The translations under genes and the position numbers were made by a program. The notes below the pieces were generated by a model. That model did no database searches and was not told the DNA's origin. It was given only the letters and a program-made list of their open reading frames with translations. Shown piece by piece: positions 46,834 through 55,846 of a stretch of DNA of 64,000 nt. The stretch's first letter is position 1. Every line of letters starts with the position of its first letter. The stretch comes from Arthrobacter bambusae (GTDB lineage: Bacteria > Actinomycetota > Actinomycetes > Actinomycetales > Micrococcaceae): NCBI RefSeq assembly GCF_022606295.1, contig NZ_JAHHZS010000017.1:1-64000 (forward strand), in the 5' to 3' direction.

Positions 46834-47721
46834 ATGGCACTCGGCGGCAACCCGATCTTCAACGGAAAGAATTTCCGTGGAGCCACACAGGCTCCGCCTG
46901 TTCCCAGCTACTCCCACGGCCAGCCCCAGTACGGCCAAAACCAGTACGGCCAGCCGGCTTGGACCGCGCAGCAGCCCATGACGAGCGATCAGCTGCAGCA
47001 GATGTACAACCAGCCCGCGGCCGGTCCGGCCGAGACGGGCCGTATGACTTTCGACGACGTCATCGTGAAGACCGCGGCCTGCCTCGCGGTGCTGTTGATT
47101 GGCGCAGCCGTCACCTTGTTCGTTGCTCCCGGCACGGCAAACCTCCTCATGGTTGCCGGCGCGTTGGGTGGCTTCGTGCTGGGCATGGTCAACTCCTTCA
47201 AGAAGCAGCCTTCGCCAGCGCTGATCCTGGCTTATGCCGGCCTTGAGGGCTTGTTCCTCGGAGGCCTGACCCGCCTGCTGGACGGTATGTTCCCGGGCGT
47301 TGGCCTGCAGGCAGTCATCGGCACCCTCGCGGTGTTCGGCGTAACCTTGGCTCTCTTCAAGAGCGGCAAGGTGCGCGCAACCCCCAAGGCAATGCGCTTC
47401 TTCATGATCGCCGTCCTCGGCTACCTCGTCTTCTCGGTGATCAACATGGTCCTGTTGTGGACCGGCGCCGTCCAGTCGCCGTTCGGGCTGAGCAGCAGCG
47501 TGCACATCTTCGGCATCCCGCTGGGCGTTTTCATCGGGATCCTGGCCATCGGCCTGGCCGCGTTCTCGTTGGTCATGGACTTCACGAGCATTGAGCAGGG
47601 CGTCCGGCACGGTGCTCCGGAGAAGTACTCCTGGACGGCCGCTTTTGGCCTGACCGTCACGCTCGTATGGCTCTACGTGGAAATCATCCGCCTGTTGGCG
47701 ATCCTGCGGGGCGACGACTAG
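46834..47721 (+). CDS. Bax inhibitor-1 / YccA family membrane protein
   Basis: The 295-aa product has a Gln/Tyr/Pro-rich hydrophilic N-terminus (about 80 residues, with YGQNQYGQ-type repeats) and then seven hydrophobic helices. The pattern fits the actinobacterial BaxI_1 (PF12811) family: YAGLEGLFLGGLTRLLD, and a final VMDFTSIEQGVRHGAPEKYSW loop before the last helix. The family forms pH-sensitive leak channels in some bacteria; the role here is unknown. AAGGA precedes the ATG at 46834. A frame extension upstream lacks support. Confidence 0.87.
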   Translation: MALGGNPIFNGKNFRGATQAPPVPSYSHGQPQYGQNQYGQPAWTAQQPMTSDQLQQMYNQPAAGPAETGRMTFDDVIVKTAACLAVLLIGAAVTLFVAPGTANLLMVAGALGGFVLGMVNSFKKQPSPALILAYAGLEGLFLGGLTRLLDGMFPGVGLQAVIGTLAVFGVTLALFKSGKVRATPKAMRFFMIAVLGYLVFSVINMVLLWTGAVQSPFGLSSSVHIFGIPLGVFIGILAIGLAAFSLVMDFTSIEQGVRHGAPEKYSWTAAFGLTVTLVWLYVEIIRLLAILRGDD

Positions 47722-47740
47722 CCTCCCAGGATTGGCTCAG

Positions 47741-47778
47741 CGTAATGCCCCCGAAGATGCGTCTTTGGGGGCATTACG
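47741..47778. terminator. Bidirectional terminator between convergent genes
   Basis: Arms CGTAATGCCCCC (47741-47752) and GGGGGCATTACG (47767-47778) with further AAGA/TCTT pairing inside. It separates the Bax-inhibitor gene from the convergent thiolase gene. Confidence 0.85.
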
Positions 47779-47798
47779 CGTGTGCGAAATCCAGGGAC

Positions 47799-49037
47799 CT
47801 AAGACAGCCGCTCGAAGACCACCGCCATGCCCTGCCCACCGCCGACGCACAGGGTCGCCAGTCCCAAGGTCCCATCCCGTTCCCGGAGGCCGTTGAGCAA
47901 GGTGGTGGTCATCCGGGCGCCTGTCATGCCAAACGGGTGCCCCAGGGCGATGGCGCCGCCATGAACGTTGAGCTTCTCCGGATCGATGCCGAGTTCACGT
48001 GCGCTCGCCACCACCTGGACGGCGAAGGCCTCGTTGAGCTCCACGAGGTCGATGTCCGCCATGCTAAGGCCCGCCAAGGCCAGGGCCCGGCGCGAGGACT
48101 CCACGGGTCCCATGCCCATGAGTTCCGGGGAAAGTGCACTGACGCCGGTCGAGACGATGCGTGCCAGCGGCTCGAGGCCAAGCTCCCGGGCCCCGACGTC
48201 GCTCATGACCACCACGGCCGCGGCGCCATCGTTGAGCGGGCATGCGTTGCCGGCTGTCACTGTCCCTTCCTTCCGGAAGACAGGCTGCAAGGCGCTGACC
48301 GCTTCAAGCGTGACGCCGGAGCGCGGTGAATCGTCGCGCTCCACGACGGTTCCGTCCTTGCGGGTGTAAGGCGTGATCTCGCGGGCGTAGAAACCGGACG
48401 CAACGGCCGCTTCTGCCCGGTTCTGGCTCCGGACCGCCCACAGATCCTGCTCTTCCCGGCTGATTCCGTGGCTCGTGGCGACGTTTTCCGCCGTCTGTCC
48501 CATTGCGATGTAGACGTCCGGCATCCGTCCACCCAGGCGGGGATCCGTCCATGGGGTGTTGGACCCGGCGCGGGCAGTCGTGCGGGCACGCGCCGCCTCA
48601 AACAAGGGGTTGTGCAGGCTGGTGTCCGTTTCGCCTGCCCCGACCCAGTTCTGGTAACGCGACACGGACTCGACCCCCGCCGAGACGAAGGCGTGGCCTT
48701 CCCCGGAGCGGATGGCGTGGAACGCCATCCGCAGGGTCTGCAGGCTCGAGGCGCAAAAGCGGTTGATCGTGGCTGCGGGGACGGTGTCCAGGCCGGTCAG
48801 CACGGTCACCACCCGGGCCATGTTCGAACCGGCTTCGCCGCTGGGTTCGGCGCAACCAAGATAGAGGTCATCGAGGCCGCGCCCGTCCAGTGCTCCCGGA
48901 TCGAAAGCCGGTATCTTGGCCAGCGCGGCAGTCACCATGGCCGCGGCGAGGTCATCGGGGCGTTCGTCCTTGAGGGACCCTTTGAAGGCCCGTCCGATGG
49001 GGCTTCTGGCGGTGGAAACGATGACGGCCTCAGTCAT
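47799..49037 (-). CDS. Acetyl-CoA acyltransferase (thiolase)
   Basis: The 412-aa product is a degradative-type thiolase that cleaves 3-ketoacyl-CoA or condenses acyl-CoAs. The active-site Cys95 lies in NRFCASSLQTL, with NEAFAVQ, GGAIALGHPFGMTGAR and the second cysteine in LCVGGGQGMA. A partner hydratase-dehydrogenase gene is not adjacent. TAAGCT (complement of 49044-49049) lies exactly 6 nt before the ATG, indicating leaderless transcription. Confidence 0.93.
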   Translation of the reverse strand: MTEAVIVSTARSPIGRAFKGSLKDERPDDLAAAMVTAALAKIPAFDPGALDGRGLDDLYLGCAEPSGEAGSNMARVVTVLTGLDTVPAATINRFCASSLQTLRMAFHAIRSGEGHAFVSAGVESVSRYQNWVGAGETDTSLHNPLFEAARARTTARAGSNTPWTDPRLGGRMPDVYIAMGQTAENVATSHGISREEQDLWAVRSQNRAEAAVASGFYAREITPYTRKDGTVVERDDSPRSGVTLEAVSALQPVFRKEGTVTAGNACPLNDGAAAVVVMSDVGARELGLEPLARIVSTGVSALSPELMGMGPVESSRRALALAGLSMADIDLVELNEAFAVQVVASARELGIDPEKLNVHGGAIALGHPFGMTGARMTTTLLNGLRERDGTLGLATLCVGGGQGMAVVFERLS

Positions 49038-49089
49038 GCCCCCAGCTTACGCCGGGGCCGGCTCGCCGAAGGCGGCGAATGAGCCGACG

Positions 49090-50259
49090 TCAGGCGAGGC
49101 GTGCGGCCCCGTCGGCCGGGGTCACGGTGAAGATGTCCGGCGTCGTGAAACCGGCCGCAGCGAAGGCGAGTACGACGGCGTCGCGCACCTCTTGCTCATG
49201 GCCCACCGGGGTGAGGGCGATGGCCGAGCCGCCGAAACCGCCTCCCGTCATCCGGGCACCGATGGCTCCGTGGGCGCGGGACGTTTCCACGGCGAGATCG
49301 AGTTCCGGGCACGATATCTCGAAGTCATCGCGCATGGAGGCGTGGCTCGCATCCAGGAGCCTGCCGATGTGGGCGGGTCCCTGGGTGGTGAGGCGTTCCA
49401 CGGTCTGCAGCACGCGGTCGTTCTCCGTGACGATGTGCCGCACCCGCCGGAAAGTCGTGCTGTCCAGGAGGCCGCTGGCTTCCTCCAGATCGCCGACCCC
49501 CACGTCGCGGAGGGCCGGGACTCCCAGTACCTGCGCCCCGAGTTCGCAGGAAGCCCGGCGGGAGGCATAGCCGCCGTCGGCATGGGAATGGGAGACCTTG
49601 GTGTCGATGACCAGCAGCACGAGCCCGGCTTCTTCGGCGTCGAAGGGCACCAGTTGCACGCTTTGGTCGCGGCAGTCCAGGAAGACCGCATGGCCCTTTG
49701 ACCCGCGGAGCGAGGCGGACTGGTCCATGATTCCGGTGGGGGCGCCCACGAAGTCGTTTTCGGCACGCTGCGTCGCCAGGACCATGTCTTCGGCTCCGAG
49801 TCCCGCCCCGCTCAGCTCGTTGAGGGCCGAGATGACTGCGCATTCGATGGCGTGCGAGGAGGACAGCCCGGCGCCCAAGGGGACATTCGAATCCATGAGG
49901 AGGTCGAAGCCCGGGACAAGGACGCCGCGTTGCTGCAAGGCCCAAACCACGCCGAGCGGGTACTTCGTCCAGCCGTGGGCTGCTTTCGGAGCCAACATGT
50001 CCACGTCGGCCTCGACCATGCCCTGCCCGCCGAAAGTGGACAGCAGACGGACCCGTGAATCATGGCGGATCCGGACCGCAACCTTCGCGGTCTTGTCGAT
50101 CGCGAAGGGCAACACGAAACCTTCGTTGTAATCGGTGTGCTCGCCGATCAGGTTCACGCGTCCCGGTGCCTGCCACACGCCGTCGGGGGCTGAACTGAAA
50201 GTCGACTCGAAAAGCCCGGACAAGGCGCCCACGGCGGGGGCGTCGGGAGTGGAAGTCAT
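49090..50259 (-). CDS. galK: Galactokinase
   Basis: The enzyme phosphorylates galactose to galactose-1-phosphate. The 389-aa GHMP kinase has the signature GRVNLIGEHTDYNEG, the ATP loop PLGAGLSSSHAIECAV and the C-terminal GGGFGGSAIAL. It follows galT with a 4-nt overlap, so the two Leloir enzymes are co-translated. Confidence 0.96.
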   Translation of the reverse strand: MTSTPDAPAVGALSGLFESTFSSAPDGVWQAPGRVNLIGEHTDYNEGFVLPFAIDKTAKVAVRIRHDSRVRLLSTFGGQGMVEADVDMLAPKAAHGWTKYPLGVVWALQQRGVLVPGFDLLMDSNVPLGAGLSSSHAIECAVISALNELSGAGLGAEDMVLATQRAENDFVGAPTGIMDQSASLRGSKGHAVFLDCRDQSVQLVPFDAEEAGLVLLVIDTKVSHSHADGGYASRRASCELGAQVLGVPALRDVGVGDLEEASGLLDSTTFRRVRHIVTENDRVLQTVERLTTQGPAHIGRLLDASHASMRDDFEISCPELDLAVETSRAHGAIGARMTGGGFGGSAIALTPVGHEQEVRDAVVLAFAAAGFTTPDIFTVTPADGAARLA

Positions 50260-51389
50260 GCTGGGGCCCCTTCCGGAATAGCGCGCTGCGAATCGCTGGC
50301 GACGGCACGCAGCCGTTCTGCCACGGATTCGGGCGTGGTGTCGTTGATGAAGGCTCCCATGGCGGCCTCGGAACCGGCAAGGTACTTGAGCTTGTCGGCG
50401 GCACGGCGCGGGGAGGTGAGTTGCAGATGCAGGTGCCCGGAGGGCCTCAAGGCGGGATCCAAGGGTGCCTGGTGCCAGGCGGAAATGTACGGCGTGGGGG
50501 TTGGATACAGGGCGTCGAGGCGCTTGAGCAGCTCAAGGTAGACGTGGGCCAGTTCGTCGCGTTCTTCGCCGCTCAGGGCCGCGAGGTCCGGAACTTGGCG
50601 GTGCGGGACGAGGTGCACCTCCAGCGGCCAACGGGCGGCGAACGGCACGTAGGCACTGAAGTGCTCTGCTTCGAGCACCATTCGGCTCCCGTCCAGCCGT
50701 TCGGCTTTGAGGATCGAGGACGTCAGCGATTCCCGGCCCTTGGAGTTGTCGAAGTACCGGTTGGCGGCGGCACCGAGGCTCGCCGCGCGGGGAGTGATGT
50801 AGGGGTAGGCGTAGATCTGTCCGTGCGGGTGGTGGAGCGTTACCCCGATGTCCGCACCGCGGTTTTCGAACGGGAACACCTGCTGGATTCCGGGGAGCGC
50901 GCTGAGCGCCTCGGTCCTGTGCGCCCACGCCTCAATGACCGTGCGGGCCCTGGTGTCGCCGAGTTCGGCAAAGGAGCCGGTGTGGCTGGGGGTGAACGAG
51001 ACCACTTCGCAGCGGCCGTAGGCGGGGCCCGAGGTGCCCCAGGCGGGCGTGCCGGGGATCGTTCCGACCGCGGGTCCCAGCGAGGGGAAGCGGTTCTCGA
51101 AGACCACGACGTCGTAGTCCGGCGCGGGGATTTCGGAAGGGTTCGCGGCAGTGGTGGGGCAGATCGGACATTGGTCCGCGGGCGGCAGGTGGGTGCGGCT
51201 TTGGCGGTGGGCCGCGACGGCGACCCATTCGCCGCTCAGGGCGTCGAAACGCAACTCGCCCGGATCGGCGCGCGGCGGCAGCTCGCGGTGATCTGTCAGT
51301 GAGCCGGCGTCGCGCTCCGGTGAGCCGGCGTCGTCGAAATAGATCAGCTCCCGGCCATCGGCGAGACGCGTGCTGGTAAGGCGAGTCAT
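50256..51389 (-). CDS. galT: Galactose-1-phosphate uridylyltransferase
   Basis: The enzyme exchanges UMP between UDP-glucose and galactose-1-phosphate. The 377-aa product has the zinc-site CPICP motif, the nucleotidylated-histidine motif LHHPHGQIYAYPYI and a late HLQL block. I chose the ATG at 51389 (MTRLTSTRLADGREL). The open frame continues upstream to about 51509 but has no conserved sequence there and would cross the divergent galM promoter. It is first in galTK and divergent from galM. Confidence 0.93.
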   Translation of the reverse strand: MTRLTSTRLADGRELIYFDDAGSPERDAGSLTDHRELPPRADPGELRFDALSGEWVAVAAHRQSRTHLPPADQCPICPTTAANPSEIPAPDYDVVVFENRFPSLGPAVGTIPGTPAWGTSGPAYGRCEVVSFTPSHTGSFAELGDTRARTVIEAWAHRTEALSALPGIQQVFPFENRGADIGVTLHHPHGQIYAYPYITPRAASLGAAANRYFDNSKGRESLTSSILKAERLDGSRMVLEAEHFSAYVPFAARWPLEVHLVPHRQVPDLAALSGEERDELAHVYLELLKRLDALYPTPTPYISAWHQAPLDPALRPSGHLHLQLTSPRRAADKLKYLAGSEAAMGAFINDTTPESVAERLRAVASDSQRAIPEGAPA

Positions 51390-51413
51390 GGATTCATGGT
51401 GCCACAGAGTGCT

Positions 51414-51439
51414 CAAAAAGGCAAAATATCTAACAAAAA
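51414..51439 (-). promoter_or_regulatory. AT-rich direct-repeat region, possible DeoR-type operator of galTK
   Basis: The galT-galM intergenic region contains three CAAAAA/T units on the plus strand (51414-51419, 51422-51427, 51434-51439), which read TTTTTG/ATTTTG towards galT. DeoR-family sugar repressors often bind such T-rich direct repeats, but no regulator gene is in view. The region is conspicuously AT-rich for this genome. Confidence 0.35.
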
Positions 51440-51490
51440 GGAACATTGAGAGTGAGGCAGGCAAAGCGGGCGATGCAGTACGGTGGTGCC

Positions 51491-52441
51491 ATGCCTCCCA
51501 CAACACCATTTCCCGCGCAGGGCGACGAGACCGTATCCCGCCGCTTTGCCAGCGGGCGCCAGTTCGAGATCATCCGCGGCGACGCGCTCGCCGTCGTCAC
51601 CGAACTCGCTGCAGGTTTGCGGCTGTTCAGCCGCGACGGCGTCCAGTTCACCGAGAGCTACGGCGACGGGCAACTGCCGCCCGGCGCCACCGGAATCACC
51701 CTGGCTCCGTGGGCCAACCGGATCGAGGACGGTATCTGGTACCTCGACGGGAAGAAGCAACAACTGGACATCACCGAGGTGTCCCGCAACAACGCGAGCC
51801 ACGGGCTCCTGCGCAACTCGTCGTACGCCCTCGTGGCGGAAGACGAGTTCTCCGTGACCCTCGAAGCCGTGATCTTCCCGCAGCACGGCTACCCCTTCCT
51901 GGCCCGGCACCGGGTCCATTACGAGATCGACGCCGGGCTCGCTCTACGGGTCTCCCAGACTTTCATCAACGATTCGGACGCGCCCGCGCCTTTCGTGCTC
52001 GGCGCGCACCCGTATTTGCGCATCGGGGACGTTTCGCCGGAAGAGATGGTCCTGACTGTCCACGCCGGAACGCGGCTCGTGGCCGACGAGCGGCTCATTC
52101 CGCGGAGCTCGGTGCCTGTTTCCGGTGAGTTTGATTTTGGCGGCGGCCGGAGCGTGGGCAGCCTGGACGTCGATGTGTCGTTCACCGATCTGGAGTTCGA
52201 CGGCGGCATCGCCCGCCAAACGCTCTCGGCGCCTGACGGCCGCAGCGTCTCCCTGGAGCAGGACGAAAACTGCGCCTTCGCCCACGTCTTCGTCACGGAC
52301 ACTTTTCCCGGCCGCTCCAAGGCGGTAGCGATCGAGCCCATGACCGGTCCGGCGAACGCCTTCAACTCGGGGGAGGGCCTCCGGTGGCTTGGACCAGGGG
52401 AGACCTTCACCATGAGGTGGGGAATTGTGGGCGCGCTGTAG
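51491..52441 (+). CDS. galM: Aldose 1-epimerase (mutarotase)
   Basis: The enzyme interconverts the anomers of galactose or glucose, feeding alpha-galactose to GalK. The 316-aa product has the expected active-site segments: ASHGLLRNSSY (general acid His), GAHPYLRIGD and AIEPMTGPANAFN (catalytic Glu). TACGGT (51479-51484) lies 6 nt before the ATG, so an upstream GTG-initiated frame is unlikely. It is divergent from galTK, giving a complete Leloir set apart from galE. Confidence 0.92.
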   Translation: MPPTTPFPAQGDETVSRRFASGRQFEIIRGDALAVVTELAAGLRLFSRDGVQFTESYGDGQLPPGATGITLAPWANRIEDGIWYLDGKKQQLDITEVSRNNASHGLLRNSSYALVAEDEFSVTLEAVIFPQHGYPFLARHRVHYEIDAGLALRVSQTFINDSDAPAPFVLGAHPYLRIGDVSPEEMVLTVHAGTRLVADERLIPRSSVPVSGEFDFGGGRSVGSLDVDVSFTDLEFDGGIARQTLSAPDGRSVSLEQDENCAFAHVFVTDTFPGRSKAVAIEPMTGPANAFNSGEGLRWLGPGETFTMRWGIVGAL

Positions 52442-52482
52442 ATGGGTTTCCCATCCGGCACTCCCTGCGGAATTATGGGTAA

Positions 52483-53808
52483 ATGACGCCAAGACAGGAC
52501 GCCACCCCTCCACGCGACCCCGTTTCGGCCATGTCCGGACCAATGTCCGAGCTTCACATCGCGCAAGACATTCCATACGGAGTGCGGATTGCCGCCGCGT
52601 GGGCCTGGCGGGTGGGCCTCATCATGGTGGTGGTGGGAGCCCTCATCTGGCTGTTGGGGAGGGTCAGCTTCCTGATCATCCCGCTCATGGTCGCTTCCCT
52701 CCTGGCCGGCTTGCTCTACCCCGTCACGGGGTGGCTCAGGACGCTCAAGATGCCGCAAGGAGCGGCCGTCGCCATCACGGTGGTGGGATTCCTCGGGGTC
52801 ATTGCCGGAGCCCTGGCGTTGGTGGGGCGGCAGCTTGCCGCGGGGTTCGGCGAGCTGTGGCAGGAAGCCTTTGCCGGCATCCAGCAAATCCAGGCGTGGC
52901 TCGCTGACGGGCCGCTGCACCTGACCGCGGACCAGATCGACACATACATCCAGAGCGCAACCTCGGCCTTGCAGAACAACAGCAGCAGCATCCTGAGCGG
53001 TGCACTGTCCTTCGGTAGTTCTGCCGGACATTTCGCCGCGGGCATGGTCCTGGCCCTCTTCATCCTGATCTTCTTCCTTCTGGAAGGATCCCGGATCTGG
53101 CGGTTCATTGTAGGACTCCTGCCCAGGACTGCCCGCGCAGCGGCTTACGGTGCGGGCAAGCGCGGCTGGTCGTCCATGGTCAGCTACGTGCGCATCCAGA
53201 TGTTCGTGGCGTTCGTGGACGCCGTGGGGATCGGCGTCGGGGCCGCCATCATCCAGGTTCCCCTGGCCTTGCCCCTGGGTGTCCTGGTGTTCATCGGTTC
53301 ATTTATCCCGGTGGTCGGTGCCCTCGTGACGGGAGCCATTGCCGTGCTCCTGGCTTTGGTGGCCAACGGTCCCCTGAACGCGCTCGGCATGTTGGCCATC
53401 GTGTTGTTCGTGCAGCAGCTCGAAAGCCATATCCTCCAGCCGCTCATCATGGGCAAAGCCGTGTCGTTGCATCCCGTCGCCGTGATCTTGTCAGTCGCAG
53501 CCGGTTCATACCTGGCCGGAATCCCGGGAGCGCTCTTCGCGGTTCCGCTCCTCGCCGTAGCAAATACGGCGGTTCGCTATATTGCCGCGCGGACGTGGGA
53601 ACATGAGGAAGGACTGATGACGGCGTACGCCGGCGCAGGGACTGCAGCACCGGACTTCGATGAGGACCCCACCATCAAGGAAGTCCACCGTCCCGGCGCC
53701 AACGCGGCCGCACGGTCCAACAGCGGTGAAGGCGCCGCAGGTCAGCACGCGGCTGCGGAACGGACATTCCCCAAGGATGCCGCAGCGCACACCAACAAAG
53801 GAGACTAA
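52483..53808 (+). CDS. AI-2E family transporter (PerM/YdiK type)
   Basis: The 441-aa membrane protein has eight or so hydrophobic segments. The family pattern shows LVGRQLAAGFGELWQEAF, a long amphipathic region, and the conserved GFIPVVGA-like block FIGSFIPVVGALVTGA followed by LQPLIMGKAVSLHP. The C-terminal 70 residues are hydrophilic. Members of the family export AI-2 or act as ion antiporters; the substrate is unknown here. The first in-frame ATG (52483) is used; later ATGs at 52531 and 52543 are possible. ilvA starts 3 nt after its stop. Confidence 0.85.
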   Translation: MTPRQDATPPRDPVSAMSGPMSELHIAQDIPYGVRIAAAWAWRVGLIMVVVGALIWLLGRVSFLIIPLMVASLLAGLLYPVTGWLRTLKMPQGAAVAITVVGFLGVIAGALALVGRQLAAGFGELWQEAFAGIQQIQAWLADGPLHLTADQIDTYIQSATSALQNNSSSILSGALSFGSSAGHFAAGMVLALFILIFFLLEGSRIWRFIVGLLPRTARAAAYGAGKRGWSSMVSYVRIQMFVAFVDAVGIGVGAAIIQVPLALPLGVLVFIGSFIPVVGALVTGAIAVLLALVANGPLNALGMLAIVLFVQQLESHILQPLIMGKAVSLHPVAVILSVAAGSYLAGIPGALFAVPLLAVANTAVRYIAARTWEHEEGLMTAYAGAGTAAPDFDEDPTIKEVHRPGANAAARSNSGEGAAGQHAAAERTFPKDAAAHTNKGD

Positions 53809-53811
53809 CCC

Positions 53812-55050
53812 GTGAATACCCTCGATACCCTGCCCGTCACCCTGGACGATGTCCTTAAGGCGCGGGAGCTGCTCGAGGGCATTATTACCAAGACCCCCAT
53901 CGAGTCCTCGCGGGCCTTGGGAGCCATGGTAGGCGGCGAGGTCTTCTTCAAATGCGAAAACCTCCAGCGGGCAGGTTCCTTCAAGGTCCGTGGTGCCTAC
54001 GTGCGGATGGCGCGCCTGTCGGACGAGGACAAGAAGCGCGGCGTGGTCGCGGCTTCGGCAGGCAACCACGCCCAAGGCGTTGCTGTGGCGGCGAAGAGCC
54101 TGGGCATCAAGGCGCGCATCTACATGCCGCTCGGCGTGGCGCTTCCGAAGCTCGCTGCGACCCGCAGCCACGGAGCGGAAGTCATCCTCCACGGTCACAA
54201 CGTCGATGAGGCCCTGGCCGAGGCGCAGCGCTACGCGGACGAAACGGGCGCCGTCTTTGTCCACCCCTTCGACAACGTCGACGTCGTGGCGGGCCAGGGG
54301 ACGGTAGGGCTCGAAATCCTGGACCAGGTCCCCAATGTCGACACCGTCCTCATGGGCGTCGGCGGCGGCGGTCTGCTGGCCGGAGTCGCCGTCGCGATCA
54401 AAGCGAGGGCCAGGGAGCTGGGACGCGAGATCCGGATCATCGGCGTACAGGCCGAGAACGCGGCCGCCTACCCGCCGTCGCTCGCCGCCGATGCCCTGGT
54501 GCCGCTCAAGAAGGTTTCCACGATGGCGGATGGCATCGCCGTCGGACGCCCCGGCCAGCTGCCGTTCAGCATCATCCGCGAACTTGTGGACGACGTCGTC
54601 ACCGTGAGCGAAGACTCCTTGGCCCGGGCGCTCATCTTCCTGCTCGAGCGCGCCAAGATGGTGGTTGAGCCGGCCGGTGCCGTCGGCGTCGCTGCCCTCA
54701 TGGACGGCAAGATCGAAAACCCGGGGACCACCGCCGTCATTCTCTCCGGCGGCAACATCGATCCCATGCTGATGCTCAAGGTGATCCAGCGCGGCCTCTC
54801 GGCTGCGGGACGCTATATGACCGTGCGCATGATGCTGGATGACAGGCCGGGTTCCTTGGCCACGATCGCCCGCATCATCGCCGAGAACGATGCCAACGTG
54901 ACCGGCCTGGACCACACCCGGGTGGGAGGCGCGATCAGCATGGGCGACGTCTCCATCACCGTCAACCTGGAAACCAAGGGCCACGAGCACAGCGAGCAGG
55001 TCCTGGCAGCCCTTCGCGCGGAGGGCTTCCACCCGATCGTGGTGCACTGA
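53812..55050 (+). CDS. ilvA: Threonine ammonia-lyase (threonine dehydratase) with ACT domain
   Basis: A PLP enzyme that deaminates threonine to 2-oxobutyrate and ammonia. The 412-aa product has the PLP lysine in FKVRGAY, the AASAGNHAQGVA and GVGGGGLLAGVA loops and the SGGNIDP segment. A C-terminal ACT-like domain (about 335-412, beginning MTVRMMLDDRPGSLATIARI) matches the short TdcB/IlvA type with one regulatory domain. AAAGGAG precedes the GTG start. It is either catabolic or the first step of isoleucine synthesis. Confidence 0.93.
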   Translation: MNTLDTLPVTLDDVLKARELLEGIITKTPIESSRALGAMVGGEVFFKCENLQRAGSFKVRGAYVRMARLSDEDKKRGVVAASAGNHAQGVAVAAKSLGIKARIYMPLGVALPKLAATRSHGAEVILHGHNVDEALAEAQRYADETGAVFVHPFDNVDVVAGQGTVGLEILDQVPNVDTVLMGVGGGGLLAGVAVAIKARARELGREIRIIGVQAENAAAYPPSLAADALVPLKKVSTMADGIAVGRPGQLPFSIIRELVDDVVTVSEDSLARALIFLLERAKMVVEPAGAVGVAALMDGKIENPGTTAVILSGGNIDPMLMLKVIQRGLSAAGRYMTVRMMLDDRPGSLATIARIIAENDANVTGLDHTRVGGAISMGDVSITVNLETKGHEHSEQVLAALRAEGFHPIVVH

Positions 55051-55063
55051 CGCCGTAACCCAG

Positions 55064-55129
55064 CCCAACTGACTCGCAGTTGTTGTCGTTATGAGCCTTC
55101 AAAACGACAACAACTGCGAGTCAGTTGGG
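55064..55129. repeat. Perfect 27-bp-arm palindromic repeat
   Basis: Arms 55064-55090 and 55103-55129 are exact reverse complements around a 12-nt loop (ATGAGCCTTCAA). The arms differ from the 12823 copy at one position per arm (C/G in place of A/T), a compensatory change that preserves pairing. It lies in the ilvA-greA convergent gap, just before a separate and typical terminator. Confidence 0.93.
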
Positions 55130-55144
55130 GGAACACAAAGCAAA

Positions 55145-55189
55145 ACGCCGGCCCGCCCCGCGAAGGGGTGGGCCGGCGTCGTTGTTTTT
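55145..55189. terminator. Bidirectional terminator between ilvA and greA
   Basis: Arms 55145-55159 (ACGCCGGCCCGCCCC) and 55165-55179 pair over 15 bp with one wobble and are followed by GTTGTTTTT. The left flank CAAAA gives a T-run on the minus strand, so it serves both converging genes. Confidence 0.9.
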
Positions 55190-55198
55190 GCGGAGCTA

Positions 55199-55693
55199 TT
55201 AGCCGGCGAACGGCTTGGCGGAAACGATCTCCACCGGAATTTCCTTGCCATTGGGGGCGACGTAGCTGAGCTTGTCGCCCTCCTTGTGGCCCATGATTGC
55301 CACGCCCAGCGGGGACTTCTCGCTGAAGACGTTGAGATCTGAATCGCCGGCGATTTCGCGGGATCCCAGCAGGAAGGTTTCTTCGTCACCGGCGATGCGC
55401 GCGACGACGACCATGCCCTGCTCGACGATTCCGTCATCGGCCGGAGCTTCTCCGACCTGGGCGTCGCGCAGCAGTACGGTCAGCTGGCGGATGCGGGCCT
55501 CGATCTTGCCCTGTTCTTCCTTCGCGGCGTGGTATCCACCGTTTTCCTTGAGGTCGCCTTCCTGACGGGCGGCTTCGATCTTCTGTACGATCTCCGCACG
55601 GCCAGGGCCGGAAAGGTGGTCCAGCTCTGCCTTCAGGCGGTCAAATGCGTCCTGGGTAAGCCAAGCTGCAGGCGCGCTGTTGGTGGTCGACAC
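55199..55693 (-). CDS. greA: Transcription elongation factor GreA
   Basis: The factor rescues backtracked RNA polymerase by stimulating transcript cleavage. The 164-aa product has the N-terminal coiled coil with acidic tip (LKENGGYHAAKEEQGKIEARIRQL region) and the C-terminal FKBP-like domain ending SPLGVAIMGHKEGD. The GTG at 55693 is chosen because AAGGAG lies 6 nt upstream. A longer frame from 55744 begins with unconserved residues. Confidence 0.95.
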   Translation of the reverse strand: MSTTNSAPAAWLTQDAFDRLKAELDHLSGPGRAEIVQKIEAARQEGDLKENGGYHAAKEEQGKIEARIRQLTVLLRDAQVGEAPADDGIVEQGMVVVARIAGDEETFLLGSREIAGDSDLNVFSEKSPLGVAIMGHKEGDKLSYVAPNGKEIPVEIVSAKPFAG

Positions 55694-55846
55694 GGACTTC
55701 TCCTTATGGATCTGACAAGCAAAGACCCCGCCGGTGCAGGCCACTCGTGGAACTCAGCAACCAACTCAGCGGGGTTAAGGTATTGATCCAGTGTAGTCAA
55801 TCCTGTGGACAAACCCAAGCTCACTGAGTCGCGGGTCACACCTATG

